From contig CM066043.1 of assembly GCA_033557465.1 (NCBI GenBank), positions 106,878,278 to 106,942,277 of the forward strand: DNA of 64,000 nt, given 5' to 3'. The number at the start of each line of letters is the position of its first letter. The first letter of the stretch is position 1. Below the pieces are notes generated by a model. That model searched no databases. It saw nothing but the letters and a program-made list of their open reading frames with translations, and was not told where the DNA came from. Shown piece after piece: positions 32,240 through 44,170 of this stretch. Source of the DNA: Ichthyophis bannanicus. Its lineage: Eukaryota; Chordata; Amphibia; Gymnophiona; Ichthyophiidae. Made by a program: the position numbers and the translations under genes.

Positions 32240-33393
32240 CAGTCAAACCTCGGTTTTCGTATGCCCTGGTTTTCGTACGATTCGGTTTTCGTTGATTTTT
32301 TTCATCAAGATTGTGTTTCGGTTTTCGTACGTTGTCTCGGTTTTCGTACAGCATTTTACCCCCCCCCCCCCCCCCCGTACCTGCCATGGATTAGCGTGAG
32401 CCAGCGATCTCCCACGGAGCTTGAGCCAGCGATTCTGCGGGACCTCTAGGGAGCCGAGGAGTTCAACGCTCCAGCGTGGCCTGCCCGAAACTGCTTCCTG
32501 CCCCGGAATCTCCCCCGATTGACGTCTGCCTGCTGCCTCTTCCCCTGCACATCCCTTGAACCGGGACAGGAGCTGGTGACCGAATCTGCTTCTCCTTGGC
32601 GGCCCAGTCTCCCGCCGGGGCCCCTGCCCTCCCGATTGGATTCTGGGTGTCCTGCAGGCCTGCACACGCGGCCTCTCCTTGAAACCTTGCAGTCTGCAGC
32701 TGCAGGCTCCTGCTGGCACAGCCCCACGCTGTTCTCTGACTCTCACCTGTGTCAGGCTGCTACCTTAGGGGGGCCGGAGGCAGCCTAAGACTCTCTGTCC
32801 CACTGTTTCTCAACTGCCTGCTGCTTGGCTGACACTGCCTCTCCACCTCTCCCGACACTGTGTAGGAGTGGCTGCCCTACAGGCTGGTGTGACTTCGGGC
32901 ACTGTCCTCTTTCTGGTGCCCTTACTTTTGCTGACATTGGCACTACCTCTCCTGACACTGTGAGCTTGGTAACTGGGTGTGATGGCTGCTAAGTTAAAAG
33001 GCAGGCTGGAGCCCCGATTGTGCAGACGGCCAAGATGGCTGTTCCCACCTCCGCTGCTGGTGGTGATTGCTCGATCCCCAGAGGGGAGAGCAGCTGGAGC
33101 TGGCTGGAGTGCGTCCCATATGCCAACAAAAGTCTTCAATAAAGGTAAAAGTGATGTTACATGCTCATTTATCCATTTCATTAGTCATTTATATGTATTT
33201 CTCATTGTTTTCTGTATGTAAAAAGATAGTTATTCTCTATAAAATGTATTTTTTGTCAATATTTTTGGGTGTCTGGAACGGATTAATTGAATTTACATTA
33301 TTTCTTATGGGAAATCTTGCTTCGGTTTTAGTCCGTTTCGGTTATAGTCAGACTTTTTTGAACGGATTAATCATGAAAACCGAGGTTTGACTG
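32240..33393. mobile_element. Tigger/pogo-type nonautonomous DNA transposon
   Basis: Terminal inverted repeats CAGTCAAACCTCGGTTTTCG and its complement (GAAAACCGAGGTTTGACTG) end the element, which is flanked by TA on both sides (32238-32239, 33394-33395). The outer inverted regions also share CGGTTTTCGTACG-like motifs. The 1.15-kb interior is GC-rich, with a 16-base poly-C at 32360-32376 and no transposase frame. Known Tigger-like elements start CAGTCAAACCTC and duplicate TA, so it is assigned to that group. Confidence 0.9.
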
Positions 33394-33639
33394 TACATAA
33401 GATATGCTTACATACATTACATACATTGGAGACTTACTATATTCTAATTTCATGCATGTTCATTGTATATATCCAGTCATGACAACTTACCCAGTTGCAG
33501 TAGAGATATTTTAGACTACTCCTAAATTTCTGACAACCCTATCCCGATGCATTATAAGATTTGCAGCACTGATTTCAATAGGTAGAATCAGAGACCACAA
33601 ATACATTCTAAAGCAGTGTGGTAAGTTCAAAACCAGAGT

Positions 33640-33860
33640 GGGAAAAGTAGTGAATGATTAGAGAACTGGCTTGATAACCAAGAGACCAGGGTTCAATTCT
33701 CACTAGCACTTCTTGTGGTCTTGGGCAAGTCATGTAACCCCTCATTGCCTCAGAAGAAAGGCCTGGCAATCTACTTCCAGTGACACTGCCAAAAAAAACC
33801 CCAGGAGCTGCTGAGTCAGCATTGTCTCAAAGGCACATATTGCATTGATTTACAAGCTCA
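33640..33860 (+). mobile_element. tRNA-derived SINE with RTE-like tail
   Basis: The head contains a B-box-like GGTTCAATTCTCA after GAGACCAG. A body (CTTGTGGTCTTGGGCAAGTC, CCTCATTGCCTCA) follows, then a 3' part with CTACTTCCAGTGACACTGCC and CCCCAGGAG, which resembles RTE-type LINE tails. About 220 bp. It is not a functional tRNA because there is no complete cloverleaf. Confidence 0.7.
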
Positions 33861-34384
33861 AAACCAGGGCTGGCCTAAATGCCCCTCCTGTAACTGGTTC
33901 AGATAGCAGGTCTGTATATCCTCAAAATGCTTGTGGCATCAGTAAGAAAGCTTTGGATATCACTGCCTTATTTCAAAAGACTGCAAGTGTTAACACAATA
34001 TAAAGTTACTGCCACCTCTCAAAACATTAGTTTTAGAACAATGTATGGCAAATATACTTCAAGCAGTACTGGGTCCAAATATTTGTCTGATGATTCTCTA
34101 CTATTTTGTCTGTAAATAGGGAAACAACCTCTTTTTGGGGGGCGGGGAGCTGGATTCCTGTAATAAAACTCTACATTTTTTTTTCTTTTGGGTTCTTGGT
34201 TGCTTTCCTGCTCACACCTGGCTTCATGAAGAAGAGACAATGCTGTCCATTCTATCACAGGCTGTCATACGAATCTTGTGAAGCTGCAGTGCAAGCTGCA
34301 TTCCTTATCGTCCCTCCAGTCCAGTCCTGTCCCAACCTCTGCGCTGCCAACCCCCACCAGCAACTTGGAGACTGAGTATGTCAT
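33861..34384. other. Unassigned sequence between SINE and CR1
   Basis: About 520 bp with short AT-rich frames and a poly-T stretch near 34175. No family recognised. Confidence 0.25.
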
Positions 34385-34642
34385 CTTAAGAACATAAGAT
34401 GTACTATACTGGGTCAAAACAAGGCCCATCAAGCCCAGTATCCTGTTTCCAGCAGTGGCCAATCTAGGTCACAAGTACCTAGCAGTTTCCGCAAAGGACA
34501 CAGGCTCCACAATGCTTGTACTGAGGCAAGCAGTGGATTTCCCGGGTCCCCTTTAATAATGGTTTATGGACCTTTCCTCCAGGAACTTGTCCAAACCATT
34601 TTTAAACCAAGCTACACTAACAGCTTTTACAACGTCCTCTGG

Positions 34643-35735
34643 TTACGAATTCAAGAGTTTGATTACGAGTTGAGTGAAAAAAATATTTTCTCTTGTTAGT
34701 CTTAAATGGTTACACTGTAGCTTCATTGCATGTCCCCTAGTCTTTCTAAATTTTGATGGCGTAGACAATTGATCTACGTTTACCCGTTCCACTCCATTCA
34801 TTAATTTATAGACCTCTATCATATCTACCTCAGCCATCTCTTTTCCAGGTTGAAGAGCCCTAACCTTTTTAGCCTCTCCTCATAGGGGTATCGTTCTAAC
34901 CACTTTACCATTTTTATGGCTCTTCTATGTATCTTTTCTAATAAAGCTATATCCTTTTTAAGATACGGCAACCAGAACTTCATACAATATTCAAGGTGCG
35001 GTTGCACTATGGAACGATACAGAGGCATTATAACATCCTTTCATTAATTCTCCATTCCTTTCCTCATGATTCCTAACATTCTATTTGCTTTCTTGGCCAC
35101 CACTGTACACTGGGCAGAGAGTTTCAACATGTTATCCACAATGACACCTAAATCTTTTGCCTGGGTGGTGGTTCCTATTATGGAACCTTGCATCGTGTAA
35201 TTATAGTTTGGGTTGTCCACATTAAATGTCATCTGCCATTTGAACATCCAGTCTTCCAATTTATCAAGGTCCTCTTGCAATTTTTCACAATCCTCTTGGG
35301 TTTTAACAACTTTGAATAATTTTGTGTCATCTGAAAATTTGATCACCTCACTCATTATTCCCATTTCCGGGTCATTTACGAATATGTTAAAAAGCAGCGG
35401 ACCAAACTAGTTACCTTTTTCCATTGGGAAAATTGGCCATGTAGACCTAGCCTCTGCTTTCTGTCTTTTAACCAGTTCCTGATCCACAACAGTACACTCT
35501 CTCCTATCCCATGAATTTTTAATTTTGCCAAGAGCCTCTCATGATGGACCTTGTCAAAGACTTTCTGAAAATCCAGATACACTGTATCAACTAAGCCATG
35601 ACTATCTACATGTTCAGCAATTTTGTTTCCCAGATCACCCCTGGAACCCTTTTTAAAAATTGATGTTACATTGGCCATCCTCCAATCTTTAGGTATTACA
35701 GATGATTTTAATGATAGTTCACAGATTACTAATAG
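34643..35735 (-). pseudogene. CR1 reverse transcriptase, C-terminal half
   Basis: Frames in order from the RT side are 35678-35376 (DTVYLDFQKVFDKVHHERLL, RNWLKDRKQ), 35364-35044 (FSDDTKLFKVV in place of the catalytic FADD, NVDNPNYNYTMQG), 35028-34825 ([30 protein letters not shown]) and 34837-34643 ([20 protein letters not shown]). These are the CR1 palm, thumb and C-terminal domains. The alanine of FADD is serine here and several frameshifts are present, so no activity is expected. Confidence 0.85.
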
Positions 35736-35736
35736 T

Positions 35737-36040
35737 TGATCTGCAATCTCATATTTATTTATTTATTTATTTAGCTGTATTTATATCCCGCTTTTCACCG
35801 GGTCAAAGCGGTCAATTGGGAGATACATTTAACACGAGGGGATATGACACACATACGCTAATTTGTACAGGGAACATGGGCAATGGAGGGTTAAGTGGCT
35901 TGCCCAAGACCACAAGGAGTGCCTATAGGACTAGAAATCCCAGTCCCTCCGGCCTGAGATTGCTGTCCCCAGGTGGGACTTGAACTCCCGGCCCTCCGGC
36001 CTGAAGTACCTTGTCCTAACCACTAGGCCACTCCTCCCTC
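35737..36040 (-). mobile_element. tRNA-derived SINE inserted in CR1
   Basis: Read on the minus strand: an A-box-like TGGCCTAGTGGTTAGGAC, a B-box-like GGGAGTTCAAGTCCC, the body TTGTGGTCTTGGGCAAGCCA, and a LINE-type tail ACCGCTTTGACCCGGTGAAA followed by (AAAT)n at 35750-35775. The segment CAGGCCGGAGGG occurs twice, around the B box. About 300 bp. Confidence 0.8.
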
Positions 36041-36424
36041 TTTCAGTTCTTTCAGCACTCTTGGATGTATACCATCCAGTCCAGGTGATTTGCCACTCTT
36101 CAGTTTATCAAATAGTTGTAATACATTTTCCTGGTGTATCGATATTTCTTTCAGTTCTTCTGAGGCATCACCTTTAAATACCATTTCAGTCAAGAGTAAC
36201 ATCCCTACATCTCCCTCAGTAAAGACAAAAGCAAAGAATTCATTCAGTCTCTCTGCTATGGACTTGTCCCCTCTTAGTGCCCCTTTTACCCCTCTATTAT
36301 CTAATGGTCCAACTGACTCTCTTACAGTTTTTTTGTTGTGAATGTGCTTGAAAAAGTCTTTATTATGCATTTTTGCTTCCACAGCAAGCTTCTTCTCAAA
36401 TTCTCTCTTTGCCTGCCTTATCAA
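36023..36424 (-). pseudogene. CR1 reverse transcriptase, N-terminal part
   Basis: Frame of 133 codons with REFEKKLAVEAKMHNKDFFK, SIAERLNEFFAFVF and KLKSGKSPGLDGIHPRVLKE, the standard fingers region of CR1 RT. It runs into the SINE at about 36040 and resumes beyond it at 35735. Confidence 0.85.
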
Positions 36425-37742
36425 TGCCTTGCATCTAACTTGCCAGTGCTTATGTTGTTTCCAGTTTTTGTCATTTGGCTCCTTTTTCTATTTCCTGAAA
36501 GATGCTTTTTTGGCAACAACAGCTTCTCTGACCTCACCTTTAAACCATGCTGGCAGTTTTTTGGACTTCCTTCCACTTTTCTTAAAGCATGGAATACAGC
36601 TGTTCTGGGCTTCCAAGATAGTATTTTTATACAATACCCATGCTTGATGTAAATTTTTAACCTTTGCAATTGCTCCTTTTAGTTTTTTTCTAAACTATTT
36701 TCCTCATTTTATCATAGTCTCCCTTTTGAAAGTTAAAAGGCAGTACTGTGGATTTCCTTGCCGTCCTTCTTCCATTTATTAAATCAAACGCGATCATGCT
36801 ATGATCACTATTGCCAAGTCGCCCCAACACCCTTATCTCTTGCACCAGATCTTGTGTTCCACTAAGGAATAGGTCCAAAATGGCTTCCCCTCTTGTTGGT
36901 TCATGAACCAGCTGTCCAAGAAGCAGTCATTTATTTAATCTAGAAACTTTATCTTCCTAGCATGTCCTGCCGTGATACTGACCCAGTCAATACCGGGCTA
37001 AATGAAATCACCCATTATCATTACTGTGTTGTAACATTTGTTAGCTTCCCTAATTTCTTTGAGCATTTCATCATGCATTTGTTCATTCTGGCCAGGTGGT
37101 CAATAGAACACCCTCACTGCCATCGCTTTCTCCTTCCCCTTTTTACATGGAATTTCAATCCATAGAGATTCTACAGTGTATTTTGTTTCCTGCAAGACTT
37201 CAATCCTTTGTGATTCAATGCCCTCTAACATAGAGTGCAACCCTTCCACCAATTTGATCTGCTGTATCATTACAATATAGTTTGTACCCAGGTATCACAG
37301 TGTTCTACTGGTTGTCCTCCTTCCACCATGTCTCAGAGATACCAATCATATCTAACCTCTCATTTGGTGCTACAGTATATATTCTAACTCTCCCATCTTA
37401 TTTTTTAGACTTCTAGCATTTTCATACACGCATTTTAGAAGCTGTATTTTATTCATATTAATGTGGTTATCGGTAGGCAGGGTTAATTTGGAATCTTTAA
37501 ACTCTGTCTGCTCTGTACTTAAGGGCATTTGGGTTACTTTTGTCTTTATTGGAACCTCTCTGTCGATATTTATTTTATTTATTTATTTATTTAACAGGAT
37601 TTATTTATTAGGATTTAGCGCTTTATCCTAATATGCCCTAACTTCAATCTTTTGCTAGTATCCTTCCAGGATACATTGTTCCGAATCATGTGCTCTTTGG
37701 CAAGGCAGAAAGAGAGCGGTAACAGAAATCCCATTAGAGTCC

Positions 37743-38768
37743 ATGGTGGACGAGCAGCTAGATTTGAGCAGGCGGCAACTTGAATGTGACCCATGCGAGG
37801 AGATGGGTTTTCTTCACTTGGATGATCCAGGGGACTTGGACATGGAAGTGGACCTTGGCGCTGAGCCGGAAGAGCTAGAGAAAGGTGAGATCCCACAGGA
37901 GGAGGAATCCTGCATCGTCCGCATCTTCTGTTGGGAGGAGTTGGCGACCCTCATAACCCAATCACTGAAGATGCTCAATATGCCGGCAGGAGCCCAGCAG
38001 GATAAGGACGTGTTGGAGGACCTGCTCTTTCAAGCCATCTGGAAATCTCTTGAGTAGTGTAAGCAGATGATCCAAAATGAGTAGGACCTCCTGGAGGCCG
38101 GTCTTAGAAGGACTAGGACCATGGCCCATCTTTACCTGCTGCTGGAGCAGGAGCTTCTGCATTCTCCGAAGGTAGATGCTGCGGTGTCAGCTGTAATCAA
38201 GAAGACCACGATCCCGGTTAAGGGCAGTACCACACTTAAGGATGTTTAGGATAGGAAGTTGGATACTTTGTTGAAGCAGGCTTTTGATATTAATGCCCTG
38301 TTGTTACAGGTGTCCATCTGTGGTGCATTCATGGCCAGGGCTTGCCTGCAGTGGGTGAAAGGGATTCTGGAGCTTGCTGAGGAGTCTCCGGCACCTCCAG
38401 CAGCAGCGTCAAAACTGGAATCTGGGTCTGCTTATCTAGTGGACACCTTCTACGATCCCATCAGAGGTCTCTCTAAGAGCATGGCCTCTGTAGTTGCTGC
38501 ACGCCACTATCTGTGGCTGCGTAATTGGTCGGCTGATGTCTCTTCTAAGTCATGGTTAAGTATGCTACCCTTCAAGGGTGAGCTATTGTTTGGAGAAGTG
38601 CTGGATAAGTTGGTGAAGGACTTAAGGGAGTCCAAAGAGGGATGCCTCAACAAGGATAAGGAAAAGCAGGTGCACTCCTTGGCTCTGGTGTGTGGTCAGT
38701 CACGGGATTTCAGATGCTTCCACACTGTGCATTTTGCACCTTACCAGAGGGGATGTTTTCCATCTTGA
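37743..38768 (+). pseudogene. DIRS copy 2 gag
   Basis: Two main frames. 37743-38057 is an acidic N-terminal region (EEMGFLHLDDPGDLDMEVDL, EELEKGEIPQEEES). 38259-38768 is the conserved DIRS Gag core (RGLSKSMASVVAARHYLWLR, NWSADVSSKSWL, LPFKGELLFGEVLDKLVKDL). A stop or frame change between 38057 and 38259 separates them. The function in intact elements is particle formation. Confidence 0.8.
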
Positions 38769-38929
38769 GGACAGGCTTTTTGGGGGTTTCAAGGAATGGG
38801 ATGGGGATACTGCTTCTGCTCTGCCCCTAAAAATGTGTAATGAAATGAGGAGGGCCCAGGCAGGGAGTCCATAGGAGGTCAACTACAGGACTTTTACTAC
38901 CCTGTCTGAGTGCACATCACGTCCAACCA

Positions 38930-39613
38930 ATGGGTCATGGAGTCATAAGAGAGGGCTACCTGCTAGAGTTTGCCAGACCCCTCACACACTCCTTCATACG
39001 GTTTCCCTGCAAAGCACGCGGCAAAGCCAAGGCAGTGCAGGACACCCTCAGGTGGCTTCTCGAGTTGGCGGCCATGATGCAGGTACCCCAGGGACCAGTG
39101 CAGATATGGTCTATACTCCATTTATTTTGTGATGCCCAAAAAAGAAGGCTCTTTTCAGTCCATTCTCGATCTCAAACAAGTGAACCAGTGTCTGCAAGTG
39201 CCCCGTTTCCACATGGAGACCCTCCAGTCCATCATCATGGCTGTTCGAGACGGAGAGTTTCTGACCTCGCTCAACCTCACCAAAGTCTATCTATGCATTC
39301 CGATTCATCCAGAGCATCATCAGTTTCTCTGCTTTGCGGTGCCCATGGGACACTACCAGTTTCGAGCATTACCCTTCAGTCTGGTGACGGCCCCACGTAC
39401 ATTCACCAAGGTGATGGTCGTGGTGGTAGCCTAGTTCATCCTTACCTCAATGATTGTCTCATTCAGGTGAAATCCAGGGAGGAGAGTGAGCGAGCCACAG
39501 CAAGGGTCATTGAGTTTCTGCAAAGTCTCGGTTGGGTCATCAAATTTGCCAAGAGTCAGCTGGTTCCGTCACAGGAACTGGTATACCTAGGAGTCCCTAG
39601 GTGCCCGGTTTAA
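38930..39613 (+). pseudogene. DIRS copy 2 reverse transcriptase
   Basis: Two frames overlap because of frameshifts. 39129-39434 carries FQSILDLKQVNQCLQVPRFH, METLQSII and FLTSLNLTKVYLCIPIHPEH, with a palm-like GHYQFRALPFSLVTAPRTFT. 38930-39613 gives the flanking parts (FLQSLGWVIKFAKSQLVPSQ, LVYLGVP). The sequence at the expected catalytic box (near 39440, YLNDCL) lies in the second frame. Confidence 0.8.
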
Positions 39614-39699
39614 TGCTTACAGCACCAGGGTGTTTCTACCATTGCAGAGGGCACAATCACTGTGGCAGCAGGTGTGGCAGTTCCTCTGAATGCAGACGC

Positions 39700-40320
39700 C
39701 GACTGCTTGGCATTATCTTCAGGTTTTAGGGACCATGGCGGCAACAATCGAGCTAGTCTCTTGAGCTCGCGTGCACATGCAGCTGCTGCAGAGTGCTGCT
39801 GCGCAGATGATCACCTCAACAACATCCTCTGACTCAACCGTTGCCTTGTCTGCAGGCAACCAGGAGAACTCTCAGGTAATGGTTACATCCCAAGAAGCTA
39901 TCAGCCGGGATGCCCCTGGAGTTACCGTGCTGAATCCCACTAACAACAGATGCCAGCCTTTCCAGCTGAGGGAGGGCTCATTGCGATGGCCTTATTACAC
40001 AGAGTCCGTAGACCCCAGAGGAGAGCGGCTAGCCCATAAACTGGCTGGAGATAAGGGCAATCTTCCTCACTCTGCTAGAATTTCACTCCTTTCTACAGGG
40101 GAAGGTGGTTAAGGTCTTCTCTGACAACACCATCATGGTGGCCTACATCAATTGGCAAGGGGGCACAGCCAGCATGCGCTTGGAAAGTGAGACCAGTGTG
40201 CTGTTGGAATGGGCAGAAAGCCATCTGTGGACAATCTCGGCGGCGCATATTGTGGGAACTGAGAACGTAACAGCTGACTACCTCAGTCATTTTCACCTGG
40301 ACCCCTAGCAGTGCCATATT
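39700..40320 (+). pseudogene. DIRS copy 2 RNase H
   Basis: The clear part is 40105-40308: VKVFSDNTIMVAYINWQGGT, then SAAHIVGTENVTADYLS. This matches the DIRS RNase H signature. The upstream portion (39771-40112) is in another frame. Confidence 0.75.
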
Positions 40321-40449
40321 TGCACAGATTGTTTGACGGTGGGGCACATAGATCATGGATCTGATGGGGATCTTTGCGTTGGCCAAGGTGACCTGTTTCT
40401 TCAGCAGGAGAAGGGAGAGAATGTCGGAAGGCCTAGATACCCTAGTAAG

Positions 40450-40965
40450 CATTGGCAATGGAAAGGCTGCTTTATGTCGAAAAGATCGTAAAACTCACCT
40501 ATTTATAGAGTACTTTGGAGACTCATTCCCAATAGATGAAATATTTCCCACTTAAACTCATGTATACTCATATTCATTAATTCACAACTTACTTTTCCTT
40601 TTTCTTACTCTATCTTACAATACCCAATTCTCCACATTATCACATTTACTCTTTACACTAATAATTCTAGTGAACTACAATACATTTTTCCTTGCTCAGA
40701 TAAGATGATAAGATTTTTGAAATTTGTAAATATTTAAATCTGTATATATGTTTAAACTATCTATATACCTAATCAGCATTTACTCAGCATTATAACCCTC
40801 AAATTACCATTTTTATTATATACAATTTAATGTTCAATGTAATTTCAATTGTTTGAATAAGTTTCAATGTAATGTTCAAGTTTTGTTCTATGTAAACTGC
40901 TTTGATTTTTCTGAAACGCGGTATATAAAACCGTTCAATAAATAAATAAAATAAATAAAATGTCT
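40450..40965 (+). mobile_element. L2-type LINE 3' tail in DIRS copy 2
   Basis: Starts with the LINE C-terminal remnant (KDRKTHLFIEYFGDSF) and ends TTGATTTTTCTGAAACGCGG, then TATATAAAACCG and (AATA)n. It splits the DIRS between RNase H and recombinase. Confidence 0.75.
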
Positions 40966-41039
40966 TCCCCCCATGGGTTCTCATCGAACGTATGGTACAG
41001 CGAATCAATGCACACCAGTTTCTGATCATTCTGATTGCC

Positions 41040-41860
41040 CCTGACTGGCTGAGGTACGCGGACCTGTTGCCACTGACAGTGGATCGTTCATGGCAGCTGC
41101 TACTCTGAGCCGATCTGTTGTCCCAGAGGCCGGTCTTAATGCCTCAAGTGGATCAACTCACTTACAGCATGGCTCTTGAAAGAGAAGACATGGCTATTCG
41201 GCTCCTGTGATTTCAACATTTTTGAAGGTCCGCAAGCAGTCCACCTCACTGTCATATATCCAAGTGTGGTGAAGTTTTGAGGCCTGGTGTGCAGAGCGTC
41301 AGTGCCAGTCCCTGTCGGTGCCAATGCCAGAAGTGCTGGCCTTCCTGCAGTCCAGGCTTGAGAAGGGTCTGGTCTGCAGTTCCTTGAGGGTACAAGTGGT
41401 AGCAATAACCTGTTACCATGGCAGGATCCAAGAAGTGTCCTTAGGGGCTCACCCAGACGTTGTCCATTTTCTCAGGGTGGTAAAGCAGGTCCATCCACCA
41501 CTACAGTCGGTGGTGCCTCCTTGGGACTTCAATTTAGTATTATCAGTGATGACAGAAGCACATTTTGAGTCTCTGGGGTCCTGCACTCTGAAGGACATGA
41601 TGCTTAAAACAATTTTTCTGGTTGCGATCTGCTCCGCCAGAAGAATCTCTGAGCTCCGAGCGCTGTCGTGTCAGGAACCTTTTCTCTCCATTTCAAAGGA
41701 GAAGGTGGTATTGCATTTGGTTTCTCTGTTTTTACCTAAGGTACTCTCGATTTTCCATTTAAACCAGCTGATCATCCTGCCAGTGCTCTCTGGGGTGACC
41801 GCAGAAATTTCGGATCCACAGCTATGCCTCTTGGATATGCATCAGGAGGATTGATGGGTA
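41040..41860 (+). pseudogene. DIRS copy 2 tyrosine recombinase
   Basis: The main frame 41318-41854 (178 codons) begins with PMPEVLAFLQSRLEKGLVCS, an SAM-like N-terminal helix region, and continues with the catalytic-domain start LKTIFLVAICSARRISELRA, where the first catalytic Arg lies in the ARR(I/V)SEL motif. The frame ends before the conserved RAHSTRAQ region, which is not recognisable downstream, so the recombinase is truncated. Confidence 0.8.
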
Positions 41861-42180
41861 AGCTTCTTCTTCCTTGTGGGGTAGGGTCCTTAGTAGGGTT
41901 GGGGACCTGGTCCTGATTTTTTTCTAATCATATATCTTTTGTTCAAATGTTAACTTCTTACTTGTTGCTCCCATGAGTCTGCTTTGTCAGTAGGTTACTG
42001 GGGCTGGTAGGTGATGGCAGCTTCCTTACACTAATGTTATCAAAAGATGACATGCTCAGTCTCCAAGGAGCTGCTGGGGGTTGACAATCCAAAGGTCAGG
42101 TCGGGACTGGACTGGAAGTACTCAAAGAAAGCCAATTAGCAGGTAAGGCCTAATTTCACCTTTGTCAGTTTTTAATTCTG

Positions 42181-42719
42181 TTGCATTTTCAGTTGCACGT
42201 AGCTGAGATTGAATTAGCACTACACAAGCTATTTTATGAAAGAAACTAGTTGTAGCCCCTTACAACAATACTTATATGTGTGGACATCCATACATGGGTT
42301 ATAGATGCACCTTTCACAGCCAACGTCTGAATTCTGATAGAGGAAATGTGAAGAGCTGGAGAGATAGTCCAGAACCCTACAGGAATGAGTAGTTGGAATT
42401 AACATGAACAAGAAAGTGAGGACCAGGAGTGAGAAGCTGCCAGTGGAGGGTGGGAAGGAGATTTGGAAGGGAAAAGATGAGAGAGTGGAATAAGGTGAAA
42501 GAGGAAGAGAGGAGATGCCTTGATTGGAGGAAAGGTGAGGATGAGGTGATTGGATGGGAGAAATGAGGATGATGCAGTTAAGGAAGGTTTGGAAAGATGA
42601 GGATGAAGTGCAGGAGAAGATTTAGTGATAAGGAGATGAGGCAGTGGGGTGGGAGAGATGGGAATGAGGTAATTGAGGTGGAAGCAGAGAGGGAGGAACT
42701 AGAGATAGAAAGGAGGAAG
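42181..42719. other. Purine-rich unassigned stretch
   Basis: 42400-42720 is strongly G/A-rich with GGAGGAAAGGTGAGGATGAG-like irregular repeats. No gene or known element recognised. Confidence 0.3.
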
Positions 42720-43600
42720 ATAAATGAAAAGGTCACATGTAGAACACAGATAGACCCTCACCAAACAAACAATTTATTCAGATCAGTGGTGCAAGCACTA
42801 GTCACACCCCACCTTGACTTCTGTAATAGCCTACTTCAAGGACTGCCCAAAAAAAACATTAACCAACTACAAATAGCGCAAAATGTCGCGGCCAGGATCA
42901 TCCGTAAAGCCCCCCTAACTGACCATATCACCCCAATTATGTACATGCTCCACTTGCTCCCCATTGCAAGCAGAATAAAATTCAAACTACTGATGACCAC
43001 CTTTAAACTGCTAAACAACATATCGCCCTCATTCCTATCCACTCTAATTCTCCCATCAACAGAAACAAGAACCAAAAGAGGTTGCTGCATGAACACCATT
43101 AAAATCCCACTGGAGTACCATAAAACTAAGCAATCCACTAGCAATAGAGCATTCTCCTATGTAGCCCCCACACTTTGGAATGCCCTCCCCGACACACTGT
43201 GATCCATCAAAGATCTCCAAACATTTAGAAAGCACATGAAGACATTCCTATTCATTAAACATTTTGGCAGTGACAATAGCAACAGCATCATATACCCAAC
43301 TTAACACCCCCTCCTACCAAAACTAAACACCCCCCCAGCAATGACCCCCTCCGCTCCAAGAACAACCCCCTATCAACTATGCTAAAGCAACATACGCTGT
43401 ATATAGTTCAACTTGTACATAGTTTTAAATATAATTAATGCTCCCCGCATATTACTGCTTATCATATTACTGCTTATCCCTGGTTTGATGTAACCCCCCC
43501 CCCCCCCCCATTTTTAATGTATATTGTTGGGTTCATTGTAAACTGCTCCTGATCTCGGGAAGGCGCGGTATATAAAAACTTTGAAAATAAATAAATATAC
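42720..43600 (+). mobile_element. L2-type LINE 3' end
   Basis: The frame 42597-43202 encodes, from about 42770, the RT C-terminus: VTPHLDFCNSLLQGLPKKNI, ITPIMYMLHLLPIASRIKFK, SNRAFSYVAPTLWNALPDTL. The 3' UTR holds a poly-C run (43495-43509) and GTAAACTGCTCCTGATCTCG, then a GCGGTATATAAAAACTTTG end with AATAAATAAAT. 5' truncated. Confidence 0.88.
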
Positions 43601-43836
43601 CAGAAAGAAAACCATTAGACAAAATACTGAACTAGAAACTGCAAGAAGCCAGACTCTGCAGTGTAACACTGGAAAATAGAAACAAATGCATTTCCTTTTG
43701 AGTTGTGCAAGCTAAAAAGAGAGAGATGCACATTTTCTAACAAAAAAATAAAGATGTCGCACAAACAATGCACAAGAAAAATTCTGTATAATTCTGGGAG
43801 AAATGGCACACAGAGCAGCAAAATATTTTGTACCTT

Positions 43837-44170
43837 GTTTATTGCTGTTAAGTGTCATTGAGTCGGTGTCAACTCATGGCAACCCTCTGGATAGTTGACC
43901 TAAACTGTGTTTGGTCTTAGGTCAGGCGGCTCATTGTTGACAGAGTGGCATCCATAACTGCTGTTATTGTATCGATCCATCTCATTGCTGGCCTTCCTCT
44001 TTTACTTTGACCTTCTACCTTGCCAAGCATGATGTCTTTCTCTAATGATCTCTCTCTTCGCATTATGTATCCAAAATATTAAAGTCGAAGTCTTGTCATC
44101 TGAGCTTCTAAGGAAAGCTTAAGTTTGATCTCCTCTAGTGCTGACTGGTTTGTTTTTCAAACAGTCCATG
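43837..44170 (-). mobile_element. RTE-type LINE 3' fragment
   Basis: The minus strand shows decayed ORF sequence equivalent to MLGKVEGKRRRGRP- and RWMDT-like motifs (complement of CTACCTTGCCAAGCATGATG and GTATCGATCCATCTCATTGC) and a 3' end with TTGCCATGAGTTGACACCGA. This is the typical end of RTE/BovB-like LINEs. Many stops are present. Confidence 0.7.

Larger units (their letters stand above)
34385..37560 (-). mobile_element. CR1 LINE, near full ORF2 but decayed
   Basis: Minus-strand CR1. The 3' UTR at 34385-34520 has the amniote-like CR1 signature (complement of CCATCAAGCCCAGTATCCTG). RT fragments lie at 34643-36424 and endonuclease pieces at 36690-37540 (LGNSDHSMIAFDL at 36878-36690). Frames are shifted and stopped many times. 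A tRNA SINE sits within RT (35737-36040). The endonuclease part is homologous to 16497-17140. A simple (TTTA)n run borders the 5' side at 37565-37600. Confidence 0.9.
37640..42180 (+). mobile_element. DIRS-type retrotransposon, copy 2
   Basis: Plus strand; gag (37743-38768), RT (38930-39610), RNase H (40105-40308) and tyrosine recombinase (41318-41854), interrupted by an L2 tail at about 40450-40965. It is better preserved than copy 1 but has multiple frameshifts and stops. The right end carries GGACTGGACTGGAAGTACTC and TAGCAGGTAAGGCCTAATTT (42103-42165), matching the termini of copy 3. Confidence 0.9.

Noticed and set aside
33640..33700. Possible tRNA gene
   Set aside because: Only a B-box-like segment is present; there is no cloverleaf and the sequence continues into a SINE body.
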